Source: Closterium sp. NIES-65
Taxonomy: Eukaryota; Streptophyta; Zygnematophyceae; Desmidiales; Closteriaceae
Direction of reading: 5' to 3'
Assembly (NCBI GenBank): GCA_948144175.1
Contig: CANXME010000291.1
Location: forward strand, 1 to 64,000
DNA: 64,000 nucleotides
In this document: piece by piece, positions 1 through 9,589 of the stretch
Position numbering within the stretch: position 1 is the stretch's first letter
Layout of the letters: each line of letters opens with the position of its first letter
Translations under genes and position numbers: made by a program
Notes under the pieces: model-generated
What the model saw: only the letters and a program-made list of their open reading frames with translations
The model's database searches: none
What the model was told of the DNA's origin: nothing

Positions 1-169
1 ACCACACCCAGAGCGCCTCTTCTGACCACTGCTTCATGCGTCAAGTCGCCTCCCTTTCTTGCTGCTGCCACCACTCCACCTTCCGCCGTGCCTCTTCCAG
101 TAAACTTCGAGCCCAGAGCTGCTCCATTTAATTCGCCTTCCACTCCTGCTACTCTGTCCCCTCTTCCGC

Positions 170-3100
170 TCAACTGTGGTGATTGCTCCCTTTCGTCTTG
201 ATTTTGCCTCCCTGCTTGCTGCTCCTGGAAGAGGGCTTGCTGCTGCTGCTGCTGGCTGTGTGGGAGGTGGCGCTGCTGCTGCTGGAGCGAGTGAGGGAGG
301 CGGGGTCAGGGGAGGAGGAGGAGGCCACGGGGGAGAGGCGGAAGGAGATGGGCGACGAGGACACGAGGGACGGCGAGCGCTTGTGCTCGTCCATAGGGCA
401 GGAGTTCTGGAGAGGCAGGGGGGGGAGGGAAGAGGGAGAAAGGGTAGAGGGAGGGAGGGGTTAGTTCGAGGCGCCTTACCCATGGGCGAGGAGGAGACGA
501 GGGAGCGCGAGCGCTTGTGCTCGTCCATAGGGCAGGAGCTCTGGAGAGGAAGAGGGAGGGAGGGAGGGAGGGAGGGAGGGGGGGAGTGGTTGTGATGTGA
601 TCGTCCATGGGGCTGGCGCTCTGGTGGGGCAGAGAACATGGCGGGTAGAGCGAGGGAGGGAGGGAGGGAGGGGGCACAACATGGGAGGGTGTTTGGGCAC
701 AGTGAAGACGGGCGAGGATGACACGAGGGAGGGCGAGGATGACACGAGGGAGGGCGAGGATGACACGAGGGAGGGCGAGGATGACACGAGGGAGGGCGAG
801 GATGACACAAGGGAGGGCGAGGGATGACACGAGGGAGGGCGAGGATGACACGAGGGAGGGCGAGGATGACACGAGGGGAGGGCGAGGATGACACGAGGGA
901 GGGCGAGGATGACACGAGGGAGGGCGAGGATGACACGAGGGAGGGCGAGGATGACACGATGGAGGGCGAGGGATGACACGAGGAGGGCGAGGATGACACG
1001 AGGGAGGGCGAGGATGACACGAGGGAGGGCGAGGATGACACGAGGAGGGCGAGGATGACACGAGGGAGGGCGAGGATGACACGAGGGAGGAGCGAGGATG
1101 ACACGAGGGAGGGCGAGGATGACACGAGGGAGGCGAAGGATGACACGAGGGAGGGCGAGGATGGACACGAGGAGGGCGAGGATGACACGAGGGAGGGCGA
1201 GGATGACACGAAGGGAGGGCGAGGATGACACGAGGGAGGGCGAGGATGACACGAGGGAGGGCGAGGATGACACGGAGGGAGGGCGAGGATGACACGAGGG
1301 AGGGCGAGGATGACACGAGGGAGGGCGAGGAATGACACGAGGGAGGGCGAGGATGACACGAGGGGGCGAGGATGACACAGGGAGGGCAAGGATGACACGA
1401 GGGAGGGCGAGGATGACACGAGGGAGGGGCCGAGGATGACACGAGGGAGGGCGAGGATGACACGAGGGAGGGGCGAGATGACACGAGGGAGGGGCGAGGA
1501 TGTACACGAGGGAGGGCGAGGATGACACGAGGGAGGGCGAGGATGACACGAGGGAGGGCGAGGATGACACGAGGGAGGGCGAGGATGACACGAGGGAGGG
1601 CAAGGATGACACGAGAGGCGAGGATGACACGAGGAGGGCGAGGATGACACGAGGGAGGGCGAGGATGACACGAGGGAGGGCGAGGATGACACGAGGGAGG
1701 GCGAGGATGACACGGGGAGGCGAGGATGACACGAGGGAGGGCGAGGATGACACGAGGGAGGGCGAGGATGACACGAGGGAGGGCGAGGATGACACGAGGG
1801 AGGGCGAGGATGACACGAGGGAGGGCGAGGATGACACGAGGGAGGGCGAGGATGACACGAGGGAGGGCGAGGATGACACGAGGGAGGGCGAGGATGACAC
1901 GAGGGAGGGCGAGGATGACACGAGGGAGGGCGAGGATGACACGAGGGAGGGCGAGGATGACACGAGGGAGGGCGAGGATGACACGAGGAGAGGGCGAGGA
2001 TGACACGAGGGAGGGCAGGATGACACGAGGCGAGGCCGATTCGTTCTGTGGGGTTCACACATGAACGTTCTGGGGTTCACACATGAACGTTCTGGGGTTC
2101 ACACATGAACGTTCTGGGTTCACACATGAACGTTTCTGGGGTTCACACATGAACGTTCTGGGGTTCACACATGAACGTTCTGGGGTTCACACATGAACGT
2201 TCTGGGGTTCACACATGAACGTTCTGGGGTTCACACATGAACGTTCTGGGGTTCACATATGAACGTTCTGGGGTTCACACATGAACGTTCTGGGGTTCAC
2301 ACATGAACGTTCTGGGGTTCACACGTGAACGTTCTGGGGTTCACACATGAACGTTCTGGGGTTCACACATGAACGTTCTGGGGTTCACACATGAACGTTC
2401 TGGGGTTCACACATGAAACGTTCTGGGGTTCACTACATGAACGTTCTGGGGGTTCACACATGAACGTTCTGGGGTTCACACATGAACGTTCTGGGGTTCA
2501 CACATGAACGTTCTGGCGTTCACACATGAACGTTCTGGGGTTCACACATGAACGTTCTGGGGTTCACACATGAACGGTTCTGGGATTCACACATGAACGT
2601 TCTGGCGTTCACACATGAACGTTCTGGGGTTCACACATGAACGTTCTGGGGTTCACACATGAACGTTCTGGGGTTCACACATGGCGTTCTGGTGGGGCAG
2701 AGAAAATGGGGGGTAGAGGGAGTGAGTACAGCAAATAAGATTGAGTGAGTGAGTGAGTGGGTGAAGGGTAAAGAGGTTGAGGGAAAGAGGAGGAAGAGGT
2801 TACTTCATTACTATCACCATATACCATCACCACCAGACCAGACAACATGATCACCGCATACCAGCATGGCGGCCATCTTTTCCTCCAGAAGCTGCACCTG
2901 CACTGCTCGCCATGAGAACTAGCGCGTGCACCGATGCATATATCACAGCCACATCCCACCTTGCCTCACCACATTCCACCGCACAGCATCACATACCAGC
3001 ATGGCGGCCATCTTCGCCTCCAGCAGCTGCACCTGCACCGCTCGTTGCTCTGCCTCCCTCTCTGCCTTCTCTGCCCGCCTCTCTGCTGCCTGTGGGGGAG

Positions 3101-6100
3101 GGAGGCACAAAGACAGACAAGCAGAGAGGTTGCAGGGGTGGGAAGAGGGAGGGAGGAAGAAGCTTCCTTCCTTCCGCACCTTATCTGCCTGCCTCTCTGA
3201 TGCCTGGGGCAGGAAAGGAAAACGATGCCTCCTTTGCCTAAGAAACTGGGACAGAAAAAAAAGGAATGAGGCCTCATTGCCTAAGACCCATAAACCTTCA
3301 ACACCCCTGCACAGCATTACGGAATTGGGACTGTGGTGTGCAAGACCCTGCTGTTCCCACAACCCACGACAGTTGAACTCCATGCCTCCACTCCTCCTAT
3401 TAGCCGAGGTTGTTTTTGAGATGTCTCAAAAACAACCTCGCTTCACATTGGCTGGGGAGAGTTTTTGAGACGTCTCAAAGACAACCTCGCTTAACTCAAT
3501 GCCTCCACTCCTCCTATCAGCCGAGTTACATCCTCCTGAGTGAGAGACGCCTGGTCAACACCTCTTGCAGCTCCTCACAGCCCCAGCCACCTGCATACCT
3601 CTCCAGCTCTCACCCTCCAGCAACCTGCACAACTCTCACCCTCCAGCAACCTGCACAACTCTCACCCTCCAGCAACCTGCACAACTCTCACCCTCCAGCA
3701 ACCTGCACAACTCTCACCCTCCAGCAACCTGCACAACTCTCACCCTCCAGCAACCTGCACAACTCTCACCTCCAGCAACCTGCACAACTCTCACCCTCCC
3801 TCCCCCAACGAGGTGACTTTTGAGTCGACTCAAAAGTCGCCTGGTCCACCTCTTGCAGCTCCTCACAGCCCCAGCCACCTGCATACCTCTCCAATGCACA
3901 ACTCCCACCCTCCCTCCCCCAACCCCCAATCCACCCAAACAACGCACCCCCCATCCCAGCCGTGTGACGCCCTCCTGAGGGAGCGACACCCGGCCCAGCT
4001 TCAGCAGCTCCTCACCTCTCCTCACCTCACAGCCTGTATTGAAATCACTTTTGAGAATTCTCAAAAGCTTCAGCAGCTCCTCACCTCACCTCACCTCACA
4101 GCCTCAACCCTGCCGGCACCTCCCCCACAGCCTGTATAACTCTCACCCTCCACCCAACTGCCGCCCCGCTCAGAGCCCCCACAAGCGCACCTCCACGGTC
4201 TCCATGAGTCGAGTGACGTCCTCATGGGTGAGCGACGCCTGCCCCAGCTCCAGTAGCTTCTAGCTAGCCTCATCCCCCATACCTCTCCTCTCCAGACCCC
4301 CCTACAGCCCCCCCCAGCGCACCTCCACGGTCTCCATGAGGTGAGTGACGTCCTCCTGAGTGAGCGACGCCTGCCCCAGCTCCAGTAGCTCTTAATATCG
4401 CCAACCCCATACCTCTCCCGCCCATATCTCTCACAACCCCTCTCACAGCCTCCCCCTCCCCACACACCCTCCAAGCGCACCTCCACGGTCTCCATGAGGC
4501 GAGTGACGTCCTCCTGAGTGAGCGACGCCTGGCCCAGCTCCAGAAGCTCCTGCACCACTGACTCGTCACACTCCATCTGATATGGCGAAGGGGGGAACAG
4601 GGAGAGGCAGACAAAGGGGAATGGAGCCCTGTTGACGCCTGCCCCAGCTCCAGTAACTCGTCTACCACTGACTCGTCACACTCCATCTGATATGGCGAAG
4701 GGGGGAACAGGGAGAGGCAGACAAAGGGGAATGGAGCCCTGTTGACGCCTGCCCCAGCTCCAGTAACTCGTCTACCACTGACTCGTCACACTCCATCTGA
4801 TGTGGCGGAGGGGGGAACAGGGAGAGGCAGACAAAGGGGAATGGAGCTCTGTTGACGCCTGCCCCAGCTCCGTAGCTCTTGTACCAGTGACTCGTCACAC
4901 TCCATCTGATGGGCGGAGAGGAAACAGAAAGTGTGCCGGGGAGGGGGAGGAGAAAGGGGAGCAGGGGAATGGCAGGGACGGGACAACAAGGGCGTTACGT
5001 TCAAATACCACGGCACAGGCATGGCATGGCATGACGGGCATGGCAGGCAGGGCATGGCATGGCATGGCATGGCATGACGGGCATGGCATGGCATGGCATG
5101 GCATGACGGGCATGGCATGGCATGGCATGGCATGGCATGGCATGGCATGGCATGGCATGGCATGGCATGGCATGGCATGGCATGGAATGGCATGGCATGG
5201 CATGGCATGGCATGGCATGACATGACTCACCATGACAGGGGTGGTTGATCGGCCTGGTGCATCCTCATCACTGTCGTTGCTGTGCCTGCTCAAGCAGCAG
5301 CAGCAGCAACAGCAGTGAGGAAAGAAAGACAACAGATCACTTAAGTCGACTCAACATGCCCTCGAGTCAGCTGAAAGATGAGATCATCGTCATCACTCAA
5401 CTGTTGAACAGTGCACTGCTGAGTTTTGAGGCACCTCAAAACAATTTTTGAGGCGCCTCAAAAATCGACTCAAGATGCCCTTGAGTCAGCTGAAAGATGA
5501 GATCATCTTCATCACTCAACTGTTGAACCGTGCACTGCTGTTTTGAGACGTCTCAAAACACTACTTCAAACACTGCAGTTTCAACTGCGTACCTCCTCGC
5601 TGCTCTCTGCGTCCCTGCTCTCTAAACCCGAGCCCCTAAACCCTCAACCCTCCCCAACTCTCTGCTTTTAAAGCTGCCTTTTCCCGCTAGAGACATGCCT
5701 GACGCCTCTGACTCCCACCGGCTCTCTTTCTGGGATTCCCTTAAGCTCACCGCTCGCTCACCCCCTTCCCCTTCATGCGTTTCCTCAGTGCATCCCCTCC
5801 CCTCACTCCGTCTGGTGCGTCTCTTTCTTCTCTCACTCCTTGCACTGTCGCCTCACGTGCAGTGAGGTGTATTTTGAGGCGCCTCAAAATACACCTCACT
5901 GTCCTCTCCTCAGTGCATCCCCTCCCCTCACTCCGTCTGGTGCGTCTCTTTCTTCTCTCACTCCTTCAACTGTCGCTTCACCCCTCAAGAGCCTTGAATC
6001 ACCGCCTCCCACCCACCTCTCTGCGTCTCTGCTCTTGAAGCTGCCTTCTCTCGCTGGTGACATACCAGACGCCTCTGACTCCCACCGGCTCTCCACTTCC

Positions 6101-9100
6101 ACTGGGGGACCGTGGACGGAGGTCGGGGTAAGAAGGTCAGGGGTAGGGGAGGAGAGGGCGGGTGTGGGGAGTTGACTTTTGCGTCGACTAAAAAATGTCT
6201 CTGACTCCCACCGGCTCTCCACTTCCACTGGGGGACCGTGGAGGGAGCTCAGGGTAAGAAGGTCCGGGAGGGGAGGAAGGAAGTGGGGAGAGAGCAGTGA
6301 GTGCAGGGATGAGGGCGTTTGTAGAGGGCAGAAGCACACATGCTGTGCACAGCACTATACAATACACCCATTATTTTCTTTCAACAGCGACACAAGCATA
6401 TCAAACCCAACTGCCCCCTCTGCAGTAGAATACGCACCTGGCCCCTGCAGTCACCTGTCCCCTCCCCTCACTTCCCCCCCCCCCCCACCTCACCTGCACT
6501 GCAAACCTCACCTGCCCTCTTTGCTCACCTGCCCCCTTTGCTCACCTGCCCCCTTTGCTCACCTGCGCCCTGCTCCAGGCTGCGGTAGAGCTCAAAGCGC
6601 AGCACCTCTCTACACCCTCCCTGCGCAACATGCACCAGACACGTCTGCCCCCTGCGCAACATGCACCAGACACGTCTGCCCCCTGCGCAACATGCACCAG
6701 ACACGTCTGCCCCCTGCGCAACATGCACCAGACACGTCTGCCCCCTGCGCAACATGCACCAGACACGTCTGCCCCCTGCGCTAAACACCCCTCACCTGCG
6801 CCCTGTCAACCGCACCCCTCACCTGCGCGGCTGCTCCCACCCTCACCTGCGCCCTGCCCCCCCTGCCCTCACCTGCGCCCTGCTCCAGGCTGCGGTAGAG
6901 CTCAAAGCGCAACACCTCGGATTTGGCCAGCTCGTCCCGCAGACGAGCACACTCCACCTGCCACGACACGCACGCACATGGGAGAGAGGGAAAGAGGGGC
7001 ATTTTGAGTCGTTTAGGAATACAGCTCGTCCCTGCATGTGTGCACACACACACGCACGAACGCACGCGTGCACACATGCAGGGAGGCAGAGACGGGGCGA
7101 GCAAAGGCTCACACAAGTCGTGTTCTGAGTCGACTCAAAACACAACAACCCCCTCACCTGCAGGGCGAGCACGCCAGAGTCATCGAGCTCCTCCAGTCGC
7201 TCTTCCAGCAGCGCCTGCACCAACACGGGATTCATCTCCGCTGCCCTCTCGCCCGCCCTCCGCTTCCACTCGTCTGTGCACCCACGGTAGGGAGAGGGGG
7301 TGGTGAGGGTGGGAGGGGGGGGGGGGGGGGGGGAGAGGGGGGGGTTGAGGGGGGAGGAGAATCTGAGTCATCGAGCTCTTCCAGCAGCGCCTGCACCAAC
7401 ACGGGATTCATCTCCGCTGCCCGCTCCCCTGCCCTCCGCTTCAACTCATCTACGCGCACAGGGGTGGGGGGGAGGAGGGGGGGGGTGGGGGTGGAGGGGT
7501 CGAGGGGGGGAAGGAGGAGTCATCGAGCTCCTCCAGTCCCTCCTCCAGCGCGCCGGGTTCATTTCCGCTGCCCGCTCCCCCGCCCTCCGCTTCCACTCCT
7601 CTGCGCACCCAGTGAAGGGGGGGGGGGGGGGGAGAGGATAAGGGGAGATGGGGGAGGAAGAGAGAAGGGCAAGAGAGAGAAGGATTTGAGACGTGTCAAA
7701 ACTCGACTGCTCCAACGCTGTATTCATCTCCGCTGCCCGCTCGCCCGCGCTCCGCTTCCATTCCATGTCTCTGTTCTGTGCGCCCAAGGGTAGGGTGGGG
7801 GAGAGGGGGAGGGAGAGGGGAGGAGGGTAATAGGAGGAAGGATTTAAGACGTCTCAAAACAAGGCTGCGCCAAGGTCTAATGCTCGCTCGCCCGCCCTCC
7901 GTTTCCACTCCTCTGCACACACACCAGGGAGGAGAGTGGGGGGAAGGAGGGAAGGAGGGGAGTAGGAAAGGAGTCTAAAACTCGTCAGCACCACGGAGGC
8001 AATGGGATGCCCTCGAGTCGACTCAAACCACATCTTAGATGCGCAAGCAGGGCAGGGCATGGCACGGCACGGCAGCCCACTCACCGCAGCGAGAGGCCAT
8101 GGCTTGCAGCTCCATCTCCAGCGCTGCTGCTTGTGCCCTCGCCTCCTCCACTTGCTTGTCCTGCCAGCCCAACCACATCAATCACATCACAGCAATCACA
8201 TCAACCACGATATGGACGCTTCAAAAACCATCTCCAGCGCTGCTGCTTGTGCCCTCGCCTCCTCCACCCATCTGCTTGTCCTGCCAGCCCAACCACATCA
8301 ATCACATCACAGCAGACCGGCGAGGCGAGGCAACGAGACAGATTCGATGCTTGACAAAACTAACAAGGGAACGGAACAGCGAAGAGACAAACGAGCCCTA
8401 AAATGTGCAACCGGAAAGGCAATGTAGCAACAGCGTGGTGAATGAAGGGCGCCATGTTTCCCTCGAGGCACCTCACAAAACGAAAGGAGGTGTAAGTCGT
8501 TGGATGGCAAGAGGAAGGGCTCACAGCAGGGGTGCCATTCTTGAGCTGCTCCTGTAGTAGCAGGTCCTCTAAGGCGTCCCTCTCCTCGCACACCTGCACG
8601 CACGCATGGTCACAAGTATCATGTGGGACAAACAATGTTAGAGGCGAGTCGATTAAAGCAGCTCCTGCAGTAGCAGATCTTTCAAGGCGCCCCTCTCCTC
8701 GCACACCTGGACGCATGGTCACGGAGTCACGAAATTCACAAGGGGAGGCACATATGACTGCATGATGGGAATGCACGACGGAAAGGCATGACCGGAATGC
8801 ATGACGCGAATGCATGAGGGGTATGCATGATGGGAATGCATGATGGGAATGCATGAGGGGAATGCATGAGGGGGCATGAGGGGAATGCATGATGGGAATG
8901 CATGAGGGGAATGCATGATGGGAATGCATGATGGGAATGCATGATGGGAATGCATGAGGGGAATGCATGATGGGAATGCATGAGGGGAATGCATGATGGG
9001 AATGCATGATGGGAACGCATGAGGGGAATGCACGACGGGGATCAACGCTGGGAATGCACGACGGGAACGCATGCGCGTGAGACCATGCGAACACACAGAT

Positions 9101-9452
9101 GCATCAGCGGGCGGTTACACATCGAATACTGCCTGTGAACCAACAGTCACATCAACGTGAGAAGGTACAGGACGGATATGCGAGCATACGTTGATACAGA
9201 TACGGATGAGTGCAAAACTACAGTCACCCTGAACCGCGTACAGACTGCATTATCATACATGAGGTTTCAAACATGGAGCTGAACCCTAGAAAAAAGCAAC
9301 AGAAACGTTGAACGGTAAAGCGACATTAACGAGGACCAATACTTACGAGAATAGCGCGCGGACAGGGCGACGCGGAGACACACCTGTTGGTAGCTCGCTC
9401 GAAGCTCCTCTAGCTCTCTTCCCATGTCCGATAAGCTGTTGGCCGTTGGACC
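170..9452 (-). CDS. Coiled-coil protein gene, multi-exon, 5' end not found
   Basis: Function not recognised. Exons with GT-AG borders (high to low): 9452-9384, 8593-8525, 8160-8085, 7273-7158, 6957-6873, 6101-6066, a tentative 5279-5231, 4576-4481, 3089-2997 and terminal 406-170. The first six join in consistent phase; one further exon is probably missing between 6066 and 5279. The pieces are rich in E, L, A, R and K with heptad-like spacing (for example [47 protein letters not shown]), so a long coiled coil is likely. The tail is Ser/Pro-rich and basic and stops at 170. A cytoskeletal or scaffold role would be only a guess. The first exon was not seen between 9453 and 10844. Nearly every exon has decayed partial copies in its flanking introns, and the introns also carry minisatellites and short palindromes. 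Confidence 0.55.
476..640 (-). repeat. Decayed copies of the terminal exon
   Basis: Two copies of the acceptor side of the terminal exon (intact copy starts at 406) lie upstream of it. One, at about 537-476, again encodes a [22 protein letters not shown] peptide. A shorter one lies around 640-597. Both keep the exon sequence next to the CTCCAG-type acceptor and then diverge. Confidence 0.6.
717..2034. repeat. 20-bp minisatellite, about 65 copies
   Basis: Unit gagggcgaggatgacacgag, tandem for 1.3 kb with scattered single-base insertions and deletions. The unit closely resembles bases 354-380 of the terminal exon (gacacgagggacggcgag region), so it probably arose by amplification of an exon fragment. 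Long open frames across the array are an effect of the repeat and are not annotated as genes. Confidence 0.9.
2040..2684. repeat. 22-bp minisatellite, about 29 copies
   Basis: Unit built on ttcacacatgaacgttc followed by tgggg. It directly follows the 20-bp array. The motif catggcgttctggtggggc at its right end (about 2681-2699) resembles the exon-copy remnant at 605-630, which suggests this array also grew from an exon-copy fragment. Confidence 0.9.
2868..2918 (-). repeat. Partial copy of exon 3089-2997
   Basis: The donor-side half of the coiled-coil exon is repeated, including the MAAML end and its GTATG donor. The acceptor half is missing and the reading frame is altered. Confidence 0.6.
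3405..3440. repeat. Palindromic junction element, 36 bp, centre ATGT
   Basis: Arms are complementary over 17 bp on each side, with TTTTTGAG/CTCAAAAA innermost; only the two central bases do not pair. It lies between two copies of the same ~25-bp intron segment (3382-3406 and 3499-3523). Confidence 0.85.
3461..3482. repeat. Palindromic junction element, centre ACGT
   Basis: GTTTTTGAGACGTCTCAAAG with one mismatched pair. It is followed by the same acaacctcgctt sequence that follows the 3405-3440 copy. Confidence 0.8.
3604..3795. repeat. 26-bp minisatellite, about 7 copies
   Basis: Unit caccctccagcaacctgcac followed by aactct, inside an intron of the coiled-coil gene. Confidence 0.9.
3815..3838. 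repeat. Palindromic junction element, 24 bp, centre TCGA
   Basis: Perfect 24-bp palindrome, GACTTTTGAGTC and its complement. It immediately precedes the second copy (3839-3894) of an intron segment whose first copy is 3558-3610. Confidence 0.9.
4048..4067. repeat. Palindromic junction element, 20 bp, centre AATT
   Basis: Perfect palindrome CTTTTGAGAATTCTCAAAAG. It separates two ~39-bp direct copies, 3998-4036 and 4066-4104. Confidence 0.9.
5019..5222. repeat. Pentanucleotide microsatellite (GGCAT)n
   Basis: About 40 units of ggcat with a few interruptions (gacgggcat), in an intron. Confidence 0.95.
5423..5442. repeat. Palindromic junction element, centre GCAC
   Basis: GTTTTGAGGCACCTCAAAAC; arms pair over 9 bp and the two central bases do not. 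Confidence 0.85.
5444..5465. repeat. Palindromic junction element, 22 bp, centre GCGC
   Basis: Perfect palindrome with TTTTTGAGGCGCCTCAAAAA at its core, one base after the preceding copy. Confidence 0.9.
5539..5560. repeat. Palindromic junction element, 22 bp, centre ACGT
   Basis: Perfect palindrome with GTTTTGAGACGTCTCAAAAC at its core, directly after the second copy of the 119-bp-offset duplication. Confidence 0.9.
5782..5981. repeat. Tandem duplication with palindrome at the junction
   Basis: Copies 5782-5857 and 5907-5981 (offset 125 bp) match almost base for base. The 42-bp palindrome 5860-5901 lies between them. Confidence 0.85.
5860..5901. repeat. Palindromic junction element, 42 bp, perfect, centre GCGC
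   Basis: The longest family member. Every base from 5860 to 5901 pairs, with TTTTGAGGCGCCTCAAAA in the middle and CAGTGAGGTGTA / TACACCTCACTG as outer arms. Confidence 0.95.
6198..6229 (-). repeat. Truncated copy of exon 6101-6066
   Basis: Repeats the [10 protein letters not shown] coding segment and its acceptor. The donor end is replaced by a degenerate palindrome (cttttgcgtcgactaaaaaa, about 6176-6195). A further short remnant of the same exon lies near 5708-5730. Confidence 0.65.
6562..6603 (-). repeat. Partial copy of exon 6957-6873
   Basis: Repeats the donor half ([15 protein letters not shown] plus GTGAG donor). The [13 protein letters not shown] half is missing. Confidence 0.65.
6621..6781. 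repeat. 31-bp minisatellite, 5 copies
   Basis: Unit ctgcgcaacatgcaccagac followed by acgtctgcccc. It lies between the intact exon 6957-6873 and its partial copy. Confidence 0.9.
7120..7143. repeat. Palindromic junction element, centre TCGA
   Basis: TGTTCTGAGTCGACTCAAAA core with a single mismatched pair, 15 bp from the donor of exon 7273-7158. Confidence 0.85.
7685..7700. repeat. Palindromic junction element, centre ACGT
   Basis: TTTGAGACGTGTCAAA with one mismatch, at the truncated end of an exon copy. Confidence 0.75.
7843..7858. repeat. Palindromic junction element, centre ACGT
   Basis: TTTAAGACGTCTCAAA with one mismatch, at the truncated end of an exon copy. Confidence 0.75.
8013..8026. 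repeat. Degenerate palindromic junction element, centre TCGA
   Basis: GAGTCGACTC core with partly decayed T/A arms, upstream of exon 8160-8085 on the plus strand. Confidence 0.6.
8229..8282 (-). repeat. Frameshifted copy of exon 8160-8085
   Basis: Repeats DKQ and the following codons, but a small insertion shifts the frame and the donor end is replaced by a cttcaaaaa remnant. Confidence 0.65.
8660..8707 (-). repeat. Decayed copy of exon 8593-8525
   Basis: Repeats [16 protein letters not shown] and then meets a stop codon. A gcgagtcgattaaagc palindrome remnant lies at the truncated end. Confidence 0.65.
8770..9060. repeat. Minisatellite, about 13-bp unit
   Basis: Units of gaatgcatgatgg alternating with gaatgcatgaggg, about 20 copies, in the intron between exons 9452-9384 and 8593-8525. 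Confidence 0.9.
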
Positions 9453-9571
9453 CTGGTGGCAGCGAAGAGGTACGCGAAAGTGGGTAACGAGACGTATATC
9501 GTCTACGTGTGCGTGATCGGGGGATCGGAAATATTAAGACTCGCGAGAAAGGAGGATCGCTTTGGAATGCG

Positions 9572-9589
9572 TTTTGAGACGTCTCAGAA
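9572..9589. repeat. Palindromic junction element, centre ACGT
   Basis: TTTTGAGACGTCTCAGAA with one mismatched pair, upstream of the most 5' recognised coiled-coil exon. Confidence 0.8.

Larger units (their letters stand above)
3520..4912 (-). repeat. Array of partial copies of exon 4576-4481
   Basis: The intact exon ([18 protein letters not shown] then [14 protein letters not shown]) is flanked by decayed copies. On the upstream side of the gene (4690-4637, 4804-4751, 4912-4855) the copies keep the MECDES acceptor half. On the downstream side (about 4395-4323, 4262-4189, 4010-3957, 3575-3520) they keep the donor half. The copies carry frame changes or lack one splice site, so only 4576-4481 looks usable. 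Confidence 0.7.
5346..5539. repeat. Tandem duplication separated by two palindromes
   Basis: Copies 5346-5420 and 5465-5539, offset 119 bp and nearly identical. Palindromes 5423-5442 and 5444-5465 lie between them, and 5539-5560 follows the second copy. A tcgactcaa remnant begins each copy. Confidence 0.85.
7375..7920 (-). repeat. Four decayed copies of exon 7273-7158
   Basis: Copies lie at about 7450-7375, 7605-7520, 7775-7710 and 7920-7865. They repeat [15 protein letters not shown] and, in the first two, [16 protein letters not shown] sequence. The intact exon is phase-consistent with its neighbours; the copies are shortened or frameshifted. The last two are truncated exactly next to palindromes 7685-7700 and 7843-7858. 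G-tracts fill the spaces between copies. Confidence 0.75.

Noticed and set aside
34..2064. Long open frames on both strands (up to 674 codons) giving peptides such as repeated PPSCHPR and REGEDDT
   Set aside because: They are translations of the 20-bp minisatellite, whose frames stay open by repetition; only the Ser-rich terminal exon 406-170 has splice and phase support.
5001..5332. Met-Pro-Cys-His-Ala repeat peptides
   Set aside because: Pentanucleotide microsatellite read in three frames.
717..9060. CRISPR array
   Set aside because: The tandem units are contiguous without unique spacers, the host is eukaryotic, and no associated genes are present.
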